Assembly: GCA_050633625.1 (NCBI GenBank) | Contig: JBOEGW010000006.1 | Location: 1 to 64,000, forward strand | DNA from: JBOEGW01 sp050633625 | GTDB taxonomy: Bacteria > Pseudomonadota > Alphaproteobacteria > Rhodobacterales > Rhodobacteraceae | Direction of reading: 5' to 3' | Length of the DNA stretch: 64,000 nucleotides | In this document: in pieces, positions 17,234 through 25,036 of the stretch | How the letters are laid out: every line of letters starts with the position of its first letter | Numbering within the stretch: the stretch's first letter is position 1 | The notes under the pieces: model-generated | Told to the model about the DNA's origin: nothing | The model's input: only the letters and a program-made list of their open reading frames with translations | The model's database searches: none | Position numbers and translations under genes: made by a program

Positions 17234-17540
17234 TTAATATCTCCTTCTCACGTTCAGCATAACGTGCTTCTGCGAACTCCCTTGAGGCGTCAATGCCTTC
17301 TGGCTTTCCGTTGACGACATGGGAATTTGATGTGCCAACACTGCCTAGATCTTGCTTCAACACTCCAAGATGCACATCGCTCTCCAGTTGGCAAAGTAAA
17401 GTCTTCAGGCGGTCGTCTACGCGACAAGAAGACCAATAAAGTATCGGCGTCTGTTTAAAAAAGTCGTTGCGATAATTTTCGAAAAACTCTTGCGCAGCGG
17501 GCTCGTCAACTCCTGGTTGATTGAGGTGACGACGGACACT
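17208..17540 (-). pseudogene. 5'-truncated gene fragment upstream of the secreted protein
   Basis: An open frame of about 110 codons (…FFENYRNDFFKQTP, WSSCRVDDRLKTLLC, REFAEARYAEREKEILNAIL) closed by TAG at 17208-17210 and lacking any ATG or good alternative start before the upstream stop at 17541. The amphipathic composition looks like real protein, unlike the opposite strand here. Its end overlaps the following gene's start, as in an operon. Its missing 5' part meets the missing 5' part of the plus-strand gene at 17490. Confidence 0.45.
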
Positions 17541-18083
17541 TCAATATTTTACGTAAACTATGCCCGTAATGGCACCTACACCTTCGGTGAGGGCAATCCA
17601 CCGAGCGCGCATAATGCAATCGGCAACCTGACACCATTGATCCTGAGCAATTATCGTTCAGGAACAAAAATCCGCTCTCCCATTCGCTTTGGTGATCGCA
17701 ATCTCTATGATAGCGGCGCAGAGGCATCCGCTACGCAAGTTGCCGCGGGTGACCCGGCCACTTTACACCAGGACAATCTGACACAAAGAAGTAACACGCG
17801 AAACGGGCAACTTGTAGCAGGTGAAGGTATTGTAGCGTTGGGTTACAATGCTACAAATGATTGGCTTATAGTGCTTGCCCGAGACAATGGCTCGGCGAGT
17901 GGAGCTGCAGAACATGAAGCCAAGAGTGCGATTGAACATTTTACCTATTGGGGATGTAATGACGCGGTTGCATTCGATGTTTCTTCGTCCTGTACGATGC
18001 GTACGCAGTCCCAATACTATGTCCGACCAGACGGTCGAAAGGACAACACGATCGAAGTCGGCTTCAAGATCAGACCCGCTTAA
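17490..18083 (+). CDS. Phosphodiester-glycosidase-like effector, probably 5'-truncated
   Basis: 197 aa from a TTG; no good start or signal is seen, so the gene is probably missing its 5' end. The C-terminal half matches the NAGPA/phosphodiester glycosidase fold: LVAGEGIVALGYNATNDWLI, ARDNGSASGAAEHEAKSAIE, WGCNDAVAFDVSSSCTM (family: LGA.dAl.LDGG.SS.M) and a closing NTIEVGFKIRP. The usual GGG is VSS here. The next gene encodes a small inner-membrane protein, the arrangement of an envelope-targeting effector with membrane immunity. Enzyme class is moderate; the effector role is inferred from context. Confidence 0.55.
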   Translation: MRSGLVNSWLIEVTTDTSIFYVNYARNGTYTFGEGNPPSAHNAIGNLTPLILSNYRSGTKIRSPIRFGDRNLYDSGAEASATQVAAGDPATLHQDNLTQRSNTRNGQLVAGEGIVALGYNATNDWLIVLARDNGSASGAAEHEAKSAIEHFTYWGCNDAVAFDVSSSCTMRTQSQYYVRPDGRKDNTIEVGFKIRPA

Positions 18084-18097
18084 GGTACATAACGAGG

Positions 18098-18664
18098 ATG
18101 AGAATTTCTGAAATGCAGTTTGGACAGATACTACTAAGAATTTTGGCCTGTGCCGTGATTATTAGCCTGTCTGTTCTGGCGATCCATAGCGAATATCTGA
18201 TCGGAAAAATTGGCGGCGCGTCGACGATGTATACGCCATCACTTCTCACGAGAATACTTGCAGTGGTATTGCTTTGCCTCGCGGTTTTCCTGCCTTTTCG
18301 AACACGGCTATCCAAGCTCGTTATCGTCGTTGGCTTATTGCTCTTTTGGGCGCTCCAGTTTCAATCGATTTCTACGGAGTCGACCTCAGGGCCGCCAAAT
18401 GTATCCGTATCTCTATTTGGGATTTTTGAAATCGATCAGGCTGCACATTGCATCGCGTCGTCCGCAGATGATGTGTTCGTACAAGGTGACCAAAGTGTTA
18501 CCTCTAGTTTGTCTCGTCTAGACCTGATGAACATGCAGTGCGATGCCAAGGTAAGCCTTCTTTACGTGAGAATTCCCTATCTAATTGAATTTGTGAAAAT
18601 CGAAACGAATGGCGCACATAAAACTATAAGCACTGCTATCGACAGGATGTTGGGGATCTCATGA
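18098..18664 (+). CDS. Inner-membrane protein, candidate immunity for the glycosidase-like effector
   Basis: 188 aa with three hydrophobic segments (ILLRILACAVIISLSVLAI; ILAVVLLCLAVFLPF; LVIVVGLLLFWALQF) followed by a roughly 95-aa probably periplasmic domain containing paired Cys (HCIASS and NMQCDAK). Family not recognised. It follows the effector-like gene by 14 nt and overlaps the next start by 4 nt. A membrane anchor with a periplasmic domain suits protection against a periplasmic enzyme. Function is inferred. Confidence 0.65.
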   Translation: MRISEMQFGQILLRILACAVIISLSVLAIHSEYLIGKIGGASTMYTPSLLTRILAVVLLCLAVFLPFRTRLSKLVIVVGLLLFWALQFQSISTESTSGPPNVSVSLFGIFEIDQAAHCIASSADDVFVQGDQSVTSSLSRLDLMNMQCDAKVSLLYVRIPYLIEFVKIETNGAHKTISTAIDRMLGIS

Positions 18665-19092
18665 TTGCGGATGAAATCGCCATTGAATTGGCGCGGATGG
18701 AAGCCGAACGGGTCAAAGTTGCAAACCCGCCGAAGATTAAGCCCGAAAGCTTGGTTTATAGTGGGGCCCATCAGCATATAGATGGCAAACCGTTAGCTGA
18801 TGTTTGGCGATATCTTCATGAGAACTTCCTTACATGGCTCAAGATACCGCCAGGGCCCTTACAAACCGAAGATCGGCTGCAGTTCGACGCTTCTGATGCC
18901 AAACTGTATAAAAGTTTGCAGGATACCTCCGCTTCGCAATGGATGGCGCTTTGCCAAGGTATCGGATGGACAACTGTCGGCGCGATCGCCTTGTCTTGGT
19001 GTAAAGATGCCAGCGTTGAGTATGTTTGGGCGGCATGGAGGGAAACAAACAGCGTTTTCGTTCCCACGGTTGAACAAAGGCGACCTGCTTAG
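18661..19092 (+). CDS. T6SS-associated protein, DUF6931-like, N-terminal part
   Basis: 143 aa, ATGA overlap with the membrane-protein gene. The segment DTSASQWMALCQGIGWTTVG followed by ALSWCKDASVEYVWAAWRE resembles the W-x-x-L-C / AL.WV..PSE..R.AAF pattern of DUF6931 proteins found in vgrG-PAAR operons. It ends at TAG 19090. The same frame stays open beyond the stop through 19374 with compatible sequence, so this is probably the first half of a gene cut by a nonsense mutation. Confidence 0.5.
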   Translation: MIADEIAIELARMEAERVKVANPPKIKPESLVYSGAHQHIDGKPLADVWRYLHENFLTWLKIPPGPLQTEDRLQFDASDAKLYKSLQDTSASQWMALCQGIGWTTVGAIALSWCKDASVEYVWAAWRETNSVFVPTVEQRRPA

Positions 19093-19134
19093 TTCCTAAA
19101 TCCAAATGTTGGTCCACAAACCGATAGTCTTCAA

Positions 19135-19374
19135 ATGATTACGAGTTTCGCGAACTGCCAAGGCACGGCGATTTGCATACTGATATCCGCTTTGAGGGGA
19201 CCCCTCTTACTCGATATGGAAAATGAAGTTCTCAAGGATGCTCCAGCAAACATCGCCTCGTTCTTAAAGGCGGCATGTTTGGAGAGCCCAATGGCCACAG
19301 ATCAGGAAAAACTGCTGCTGGGAGACTGGTCGGGAAGAGTTGCCGGCACGCCTTATGATATTTGGGAGAAATGA
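19135..19374 (+). CDS. DUF6931-like protein, C-terminal part after in-frame TAG
   Basis: 79 aa in exactly the same frame as the previous gene, separated only by TAG (19090-19092) and 14 codons. It has a hydrophobic helix (GTAICILISALRGPLLL) and ends GRVAGTPYDIWEK. Together with the upstream piece the length (about 237 aa) would suit one DUF6931-like protein. Reading TAG as a mutated TGG (Trp) restores the frame. Treat as a probable pseudogene half unless readthrough occurs. Confidence 0.45.
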   Translation: MITSFANCQGTAICILISALRGPLLLDMENEVLKDAPANIASFLKAACLESPMATDQEKLLLGDWSGRVAGTPYDIWEK

Positions 19375-19376
19375 TT

Positions 19377-19675
19377 ATGCCTAAAGCAACACGCCTCGGC
19401 GATATCGGATCTGGCCATGATTGCCATTTTCCGCCTACGCCTTCTATTGCAGCATCGCCGGACGTCTATGTAGAAAGCAGTGCCGCCGTGCGTCAGGGCG
19501 ATGGCTATGCGCCGCATGCTTGTCCAAGTTGTCCAGCCCCGTCTCATCCACGCAGTCTGTCGGCAGGATCTGGGACAGTGTTTACAATGGAAAACCCGCA
19601 AGCCGCGTTGGCGATCCAATTTCGTGCGGTGGCGATGTTTCTGTAGGGGCAGCAACAGTGAGTATCGGTGATTGA
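19377..19675 (+). pseudogene. PAAR spike-tip protein with a frameshift
   Basis: PAAR proteins cap the VgrG trimer. From ATG 19377 the frame gives MPKATRLGDIGSGHDCHFPP and SLSAGSGTVF. The conserved end NGKPASRVGDPISCGGDVSV is in another frame, stopping at 19675. Loss of one base near 19586 (GTGTTTA-CAATGGA, expected GTGTTTATCAATGGA) explains it. The His/Cys of GHDCH and SCGG, which bind metal, are both present but cannot be in one chain unless the frame is restored. It ends the plus-strand T6SS run. Confidence 0.8.
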
Positions 19676-20049
19676 GCAAACCAATCACATTATGCGATGT
19701 ATGAATTAGGTATTTGTTGCGGAATTGAGGTTCGTTGCTAATTCCACAAAACGGAAGTCAAATATGGGGCTTAAAAAAGATGGCCAAACTGACTTGTCGA
19801 TATGAGCTTGGCGAACGTGCGATCAAAATCGTCTTTGGTGGACACTGATTTTGGTTCAAAAGTGATGCGCTTCGGCGAACGCTACTAATTCACTTGGTTC
19901 GCGTTCGGGTGTCAGTTGGGTGCAAAGGTGGCCGCGCTAGAATGATTAGGCGTGGTTCAGTCTAGGTAAGTATGCAAGCCGCAAGTCGTTCATAGTAATA
20001 GTTTTTTGGATTGGTTTGGACCGATTTGGCTAGTTTTAATAGATGCCTA
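19676..20049. other. Non-coding stretch before att copy 3
   Basis: About 370 bp, no convincing gene. It carries the arm-like sequence at 19907-19940, annotated separately. A short piece at 19780-19830 (GGCCAAACTGACTTGTCG…) resembles no known element to me. Otherwise nothing seen. Confidence 0.4.
19907..19940 (+). repeat. Conserved arm-like sequence upstream of att copy 3
   Basis: Partner of 6757-6790, 26 of 34 bases identical and in the same register to its tRNA-Phe repeat (143 versus 144 bp). Contains GGGTG twice and TGGGTGCAAA. Likely an integrase or excisionase binding arm; inferred. No such sequence is seen before att copy 2. Confidence 0.45.
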
Positions 20050-20102
20050 GGAAAATTGAAAATCCTCGTGTCGGTGGTTCGATTCCGCCCCCGGGCACCA
20101 TT
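20050..20102 (+). repeat. Attachment-site scar, tRNA-Phe 3' end, copy 3
   Basis: Identical over 53 bp to 6901-6953: GGAAA then the tRNA-Phe anticodon loop, T-arm and acceptor with CCA. The GGAAA before ATTGAAAATCC differs from a real tRNA-Phe anticodon stem (expected AGGATT), showing these are element-side junctions and not intact genes. Copies 1 and 3 could recombine and delete 13 kb. Confidence 0.9.
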
Positions 20103-20887
20103 TTTACGACGTAGTCTCAAATACTTGCGATTGCGGTGCCGCGTGTGTCCCGTAGGGCGCTCCGGGTTCAGGTGTCGTATGGGGGTTAGGGCCTAGGGTC
20201 AGTAAAACACATATGGGGTATTGTGTAAGCGAGACATCGTTTTTGAACTCGCCCTTACTGCCCACAGGTGGTTGACGCCTTCGCGCTTGGGGTGTGCCCC
20301 CCTCAGCGTATCGGTGTCGTGGGGCAGGGGGAATAATGACTTGAGCTGGGCGTTCAAATTTGGGGTGCGGCATCAAAGGAAATTCCGAGGCTTCCTATCC
20401 GTCCTAAACCTGCTGAATTTCGGCCCCTTCACACAAGAACACCGCTATCGTTTGATCTTCGCCAAATTGCGCTTTTTTGGGGACTACCGAACTTATGTTT
20501 GGTCGTGATCCTGAAGATTGGATACGAAACACTTGTCGATTTCCGCATTCACAGCTTCCAATGAGGCCATGAGATGAACGGGCCGTCTGCACGAGCCAAG
20601 TGGCCGCAAACTCTCCTGTAGCCTCGGTATGCACCTGATTTGTCTTGAGGTTTTTGCCAACGAGCAAGCTGAAACCACGCGCCGCACGACACCATAATTG
20701 TTAAGTGAAGCGGCTTTCTGGGCGGTCGTTTTGTCCACCGTATCGAAACAAAGATCAAAAACAATCGGCCGCATCTCATTGGGCAACTTATGGCCACAGC
20801 AGACATTCCCATTGGCTAAGGCCACCGTCACACTTGACTCGGAAAGGAGACCATTTCCCATAGCATCTATGGCTCGGTAATTGGGAA
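20103..20887. other. Stretch without a clear gene, before the IS3 remnant
   Basis: About 785 bp. Short minus-strand frames here (around 20404-20860) have no recognisable domain and poor starts. ATTTCCCAT at 20850 and ATGGGAAAT near 20883 form a short inverted repeat around the transposase remnant's start; it might be part of an insertion-sequence end. Probably eroded accessory DNA. Confidence 0.4.
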
Positions 20888-21712
20888 ATGGGCCAATTGG
20901 TCAACGAGAAGCGTAACCGCCGCCTGATGCGGTTGATGGGCCTGATGCCGATTTATCAAGAGCCTAACACCAGCAAGGCAGCGAAGGGCCATAAGATTTA
21001 TCCCTATCGGCTGCGAGGTTTGCGGGTGGATCGGCCCAATCAGGTTTGGTGCGCCGACGTCACCTATCTACCGATGCGGCGCGGCTTCCTGTATCTGGTT
21101 GCCATCATGGACTGGCACACGCGCAAGGTGCTGGCGTGGCGTATCTCGAACACGCTGGACGCCGCGTTTTGCGTTGATGCCTTGAATGAGGCCATCCACA
21201 AGTTTGGCCCACCAGAGATTATGAACACCGACCAGGGCAGCCAGTTCACGTCGTTTGTCTGGACCGACCGACTGCGTCGATCCATTGTGCGTATCTCGAT
21301 GGATGCCAAGGGCCGGTTCCTCGACAATATCTTTGTCGAGCGGCTGTGGCGGTCACTAAAGTATGAATGCGTCTACCTGCACGCATGGGAAACCGGATCA
21401 GAGGCAAAGGCAGGCGTCAGGAAGTGGATCGAGTCCTACAACCACAAGCGCTCGAATGGCGGTTTTCAATTGACGACGCCGCGAAAGTACTCGGTAGATG
21501 CTGGATCAATTCTTCTGAACGCGGAACAGACAATTTCTTTGACTGTCGGAAGTGCACGGCTAACACTGCGCTCTGACGGGTCGGCTTCACTCGTGACGGA
21601 TGAACTGCGCATGATGTCCCGTGGGGATACCCAATTTGAGTCTGGCGGGAATATGAACCTGACCGCCGGCGGAAACGTCACGGTCAGAGGCTCCAAGATT
21701 GAACTGAACTAA
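20888..21712 (+). pseudogene. IS3-family transposase fragment fused in frame to a VgrG C-terminal tail
   Basis: 274-aa chimera. Residues 1-190 are an OrfB transposase of the IS3 family lacking its N-terminus: RLMRLMGL, RPNQVWCADVTYLPM, NTDQGSQFTS, DNIFVERLWRSLKYE. The catalytic triad D57, D115, E151 is intact with D-35-E spacing. The usual C-terminus is lost after YNHKRSNGG. Residues about 203-274 are a VgrG tail: GSILLNAEQTISLTVG, GGNMNLTAGGNVTVRGSKIELN in two parts. An insertion into vgrG followed by deletion would give this. Not a functional transposase or spike; a fused protein could still be made. Confidence 0.75.
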
Positions 21713-22044
21713 TGTCCAAAAGAACCGAACCAAAAGAATGTAAAAACTGCGGACAAGCGACTTTGCCGCCGATTGCTTTTTTCGATGAAACGCCGCGTCG
21801 AAAATGGCCAAAGGAATTTGTGTGCGGAAATTGCGGGACAGCCCATGAGTTGCGCAAGTGGCACTTGGCCTTTCAGCAAACGGACAGGTCGTTTTGGGAT
21901 GCATACGTTAGTCCTAATATGGCGGCTGTAGTTCTTTCACTTGGTTTGGGTTTGATTTTTCTGTACATCTATTACCTCTTTGAAAAAGCGTTTACGCGAT
22001 TGACCAACAAACTTTTCGACACATCCATTTACAAAAAACTGTAG
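21712..22044 (+). CDS. Zinc-ribbon membrane protein of a T6SS cassette
   Basis: 110 aa, with ATG overlapping the VgrG-tail stop (TAATG). Two CxxC knuckles, CKNCGQ (about 11-14) and CGNCGT (about 40-43), frame an acidic/basic loop with FFDETPRRKWP and form a zinc ribbon. One hydrophobic helix follows (AAVVLSLGLGLIFLYIYYLF, about 71-90). No family name known to me. Directly behind a VgrG tail, it is likely an accessory or adaptor of that cassette. A decayed inverted copy lies at 23743-23882. Confidence 0.65.
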   Translation: MSKRTEPKECKNCGQATLPPIAFFDETPRRKWPKEFVCGNCGTAHELRKWHLAFQQTDRSFWDAYVSPNMAAVVLSLGLGLIFLYIYYLFEKAFTRLTNKLFDTSIYKKL

Positions 22045-22060
22045 GAATTTCTCCAATTGA

Positions 22061-23069
22061 ATGACGGATAAATCGCCGAGGATGGCACCTATCAAACCGG
22101 GAAGCCCGGACTTTTCGGCTCACCCGTCTTGGCGCGCGAGACCGACAAGGACTTCGCCGAAGTTATTTCAGGCTCGAGCGAAGCCCTTTTCATGTACGGG
22201 AAGACACATTCCGAGGTGTTCTCAGATTTCCTCGCACAACTTACGACGCCGGAAGCCCTCGCTCAATTTGGCAAGGGCTTCATTTCCTATCCGGATGATA
22301 TGCGCTGGGCACTCTACGGCGCCGCATCTTGGGCAAACCTCCTTGGACCTGTCGCAAAAGCAAAAAGCCACGCCACAATAGCCGCTGTGAAAGAGGCAAT
22401 TTTTTTGCAGAATCCCCTGGAGGCACACCATCTCGGCTAACACGAGCTGCGATACTTTTTGGCGTCTACTTGAATTACGCAGTGACCCGTAACATTCCGG
22501 GGTTTGCCGGTAGGTTAGCTGGGGGAATTGTCACCAAGACGATCATGCAAGTTGGCCTGAATCGTGTGGGTCTCGGCGTCCTTTTCCCTGACAATTGGGC
22601 ACCAAAGGGGACCCCCTTTTTCCTCAAACCCATGTTCCTCTTGGTGTCCTATGGCTCAATCGTCCGGCTCGCGGAAAAGCACTTTGACGTATTCGGCGAT
22701 CTCGCAAAAATGAGTTTGGTGGATATCCTAGTCTCTGCGACCACGGGGCAGGATGAACCCAATCAAGGTATTGGATTCACGCGCCAAGCGGGCGGAAGAC
22801 GGCTCGCAGGACAAGGACCGCTGTTGGAAGAAATGCAGCGGCGAACCGGAAATCGAATGACATCTGCAAGAGCAGGCATTATTGGCGCTGTCATTGTCGT
22901 AGGAGGCACTCTAGCTTACCATAATGCCCTTGAGCAGCAGGAGCAGATACGGGAGATTATCTTGCACAGGTACCAAGAAGGGCAAGTAACAGATGAGCAA
23001 TATCGGGACGTTTTTGGCGAACGTTCAAACCCCGATTACCTCAAGAAGTATTGGAGCCTCTTAGGATGA
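22061..23069 (+). pseudogene. T6SS effector-like gene with two frameshifts
   Basis: Three frames together read as one protein of about 335 aa. ATG 22061 gives MTDK, then AEDGTYQTGKPGLFGSPVL continues in frame +1 to VKEAIF. After the T7 run near 22399-22405 the next frame continues FFAESPGGTPSRLTRAAILF and runs to 23069. The C-terminal part has hydrophobic segments (FFLKPMFLLVSYGSIV; GIIGAVIVVGGTLAYHNAL) and ends in a helical tail (EQIREIILHRYQEGQVTDEQYRD). Its position between a VgrG-associated gene and a tiny membrane protein fits an effector. Toxin activity unknown. Confidence 0.55.
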
Positions 23070-23248
23070 GGAAAAAAGGAATTTCCAAATCTAGCTTTGT
23101 CCTACTTGCCTCAGCCTTGGGAGGTCTTGGCTTTTTGTTGGCAAGCCTGTTGTTTGGGCATTTTTCTATCCTGCATTGGTTGAGCCTTCCTTTGATTATG
23201 GTCTCCGTGCCATGGTTTCTGCGGCAGTTCTTTATTGTCTTCGAATAG
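23066..23248 (+). CDS. Small membrane protein, candidate immunity
   Basis: 60 aa from ATG 23066, overlapping the effector stop (ATGA). Basic start MRKKGISK, then two hydrophobic helices (FVLLASALGGLGFLLASLLF; LSLPLIMVSVPWFLRQFFIV). Coupling to the effector-like gene and membrane location suggest immunity against a membrane- or periplasm-acting toxin. No family recognised. Confidence 0.55.
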   Translation: MRKKGISKSSFVLLASALGGLGFLLASLLFGHFSILHWLSLPLIMVSVPWFLRQFFIVFE

Positions 23249-23278
23249 CCCTTCAGTCTTTGAGGTGGCGTAGATCAA

Positions 23279-23554
23279 GTGTCGAATGTGTTAGAAGGTC
23301 GCGGCCAAGTGAACCCGCGGATTTGCATGGAAGTAATCGTCGAATTTCTCGACGGCGATCCCGACAAACCGATCGTCAGTGGCTGCATTGACAACCGTCA
23401 CAACAAAGTATCCGACAACCTGCCGGAGTACAAAACGCGTTCGACTTACAAAACGGGCATGCACGAGGGCAACGGCTTTAACGAGCTGCGTTTTGTGGGC
23501 AAAAACGGCAATATATCCGTCGTTCACTTGGGTAAATCCTCACAGATTTTTTAA
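23279..23554 (+). pseudogene. VgrG fragment (end of OB-fold region)
   Basis: The 91 codons contain RICMEVIVEFLDGDPDKPIV, SGCIDNRHN and GNGFNELRFVGKNG, matching the part of VgrG where the gp5-like OB fold meets the needle (compare MEVIVEHLRGDPDKP in the complete VgrG at 10995). There is no N-terminal half and no needle. Relic of another vgrG, probably lost by recombination between cassettes. Confidence 0.8.
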
Positions 23555-23742
23555 ATAAATATATGTGTCGAAAGTTAGATCAGCCGTCATTTTGATGATA
23601 TGTGCAATCATGTGCAACAGAAAGGCAATTGTCAGGCCGAGACCAAGCGTTAGAGAGACTGCCCCCAGGTTAGGATCAACGTCGTCCTTCAAAAATCACT
23701 CCCAAGCTGATGAATCATAAGAGGTCAATGACGGGCCATATG

Positions 23743-23882
23743 CTAAGTTCCGCAATTTATGCACTCGATTTCCCTTGGCCATTTTCGATCCGGCGTTTCA
23801 TCAAAATAGGAAATCGGCGGTAAAGTCGGTTGCCCGCAGTTCCGATATTATTTTGAGCCGTTCTGCGTTTTGTCTTGGTGCT
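23743..23882 (-). pseudogene. Decayed inverted copy of the zinc-ribbon gene
   Basis: On the minus strand the sequence reads NCGQPTLPPISYFDETPDRK, WPREIECINCGT then stop, clearly homologous to the start of the gene at 21712 (NCGQATLPPIAFFDETPRRK). The match begins after an in-frame stop, so it is dead. It marks the right edge of the T6SS debris, about 70 bp before rsgA. Confidence 0.7.
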
Positions 23883-23948
23883 GGTGATTGGGCAAAGGGG
23901 GGCGTAGGGTTGCGCCGATGCTGTCTGGGTGAACAAAGGATTGTCGCA

Positions 23949-24986
23949 GTGAGACCAGAAAAGACCGCGCAAGAGATGACGTTGAAAGCTCTCGGTTGGA
24001 AGCCGTTTTTTGCGCAGCAAGTCGATCATGATGTGCTGTCCATGACGCCACCTGTGCGCGTGACGGAGGTTCATAAGAACGGGCTTCGCGTTCTTGGCGA
24101 AGGGGTGGAGATGCTGATCCCGCCCGGGCCAAATGCAACGGTGGGCGACTGGCTGTTGCTGGATCAAGAACACCCTCCATCGAGCCGTGTTCTGGAGCGC
24201 ACAAGTCTGTTTGAGCGGCGCGCGCCGGGCAAAGAGCTGCGCCGACAGATGATCGCGGCCAATGTGGACACAGTTTTTATCGTCACCTCCTGCAATCAGG
24301 ATTTTAACGTGGCACGGCTAGAACGGTTTGTCGCCTTGGCGTTTGAAGCAGAGGTGACGCCCGTGATCTTGCTCACCAAGGTGGATCTTTGCGCGGAGGC
24401 GGACAGCTATTTTGACGCGGCGCGGGACATTTCAAATCGGGTGAGTGTTGAGCTTGTGAACGCGCTGAGCGACGCGGCGCAAAAGGTGCTCGCGCCGTGG
24501 TGTGCGCCGGGGCAGACTGTTGCGTTTTTGGGCTCCTCGGGGGTTGGCAAATCGACCTTGGTGAACGCGATATTCGCGCAGGAAATGGCAGCCACTGCGG
24601 CTGTGCGCCTTGATGATGATCGCGGGCGCCACACGACTACAAGTCGCCAACTCCATTTCACGCCAAACGGGTGTGCTGTGCTGGATACGCCAGGGATGCG
24701 GGAGTTGCAGTTGACCGACGTGGGGGCGGGAATTGCCGATGTATTTGAAGACCTTACCGAGCTTAGCCATCAGTGCAAATTTCGCGATTGCAAGCACGAA
24801 ACAGAGCCGGGTTGCGCGGTGCGTGCGGCGATCAAAGCGGGGGATGTGGACGCCGATCGCGCGGCGCGGTGGTCGAAACTCGCGGAGGAAGACCGCTTCA
24901 ACTCAGAGTCACTTCTGGAGCGCAAAGCCGGCAATAAGGCGCTGAGCAAATTGATCCGTAACAGCCAAAAATCTCGCGGGAATTAG
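23949..24986 (+). CDS. rsgA: Ribosome small-subunit-dependent GTPase RsgA
   Basis: GTPase that helps mature the 30S subunit. Circularly permuted G motifs are visible: TKVD (G4), then GSSGVGKSTLVN (G1) and DTPGMRELQL (G3). A C-terminal zinc knuckle CKFRDCKHETEPGC completes it. The N-terminus carries the OB fold. I chose GTG 23949 because AAAGGA lies 8 nt upstream; ATG 23976 (MTLKALGW) is the alternative. The longer frame from 23775 runs into island debris and is rejected. First backbone gene after the island; convergent with xylB. Confidence 0.95.
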   Translation: MRPEKTAQEMTLKALGWKPFFAQQVDHDVLSMTPPVRVTEVHKNGLRVLGEGVEMLIPPGPNATVGDWLLLDQEHPPSSRVLERTSLFERRAPGKELRRQMIAANVDTVFIVTSCNQDFNVARLERFVALAFEAEVTPVILLTKVDLCAEADSYFDAARDISNRVSVELVNALSDAAQKVLAPWCAPGQTVAFLGSSGVGKSTLVNAIFAQEMAATAAVRLDDDRGRHTTTSRQLHFTPNGCAVLDTPGMRELQLTDVGAGIADVFEDLTELSHQCKFRDCKHETEPGCAVRAAIKAGDVDADRAARWSKLAEEDRFNSESLLERKAGNKALSKLIRNSQKSRGN

Positions 24987-25036
24987 CAGTCGATTTCGAG
25001 CAAGCTTCGCGCCGGGCGCGGGATGCCGGGGCAGGT

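Noticed and set aside
20404..20861. Minus-strand frames before the IS3 remnant
   Set aside because: No domain, poor starts, overlapping one another in different frames; no support for a gene.
23775..23948. N-terminal extension of rsgA
   Set aside because: This stretch is antisense to the decayed zinc-ribbon copy and not part of RsgA family proteins.
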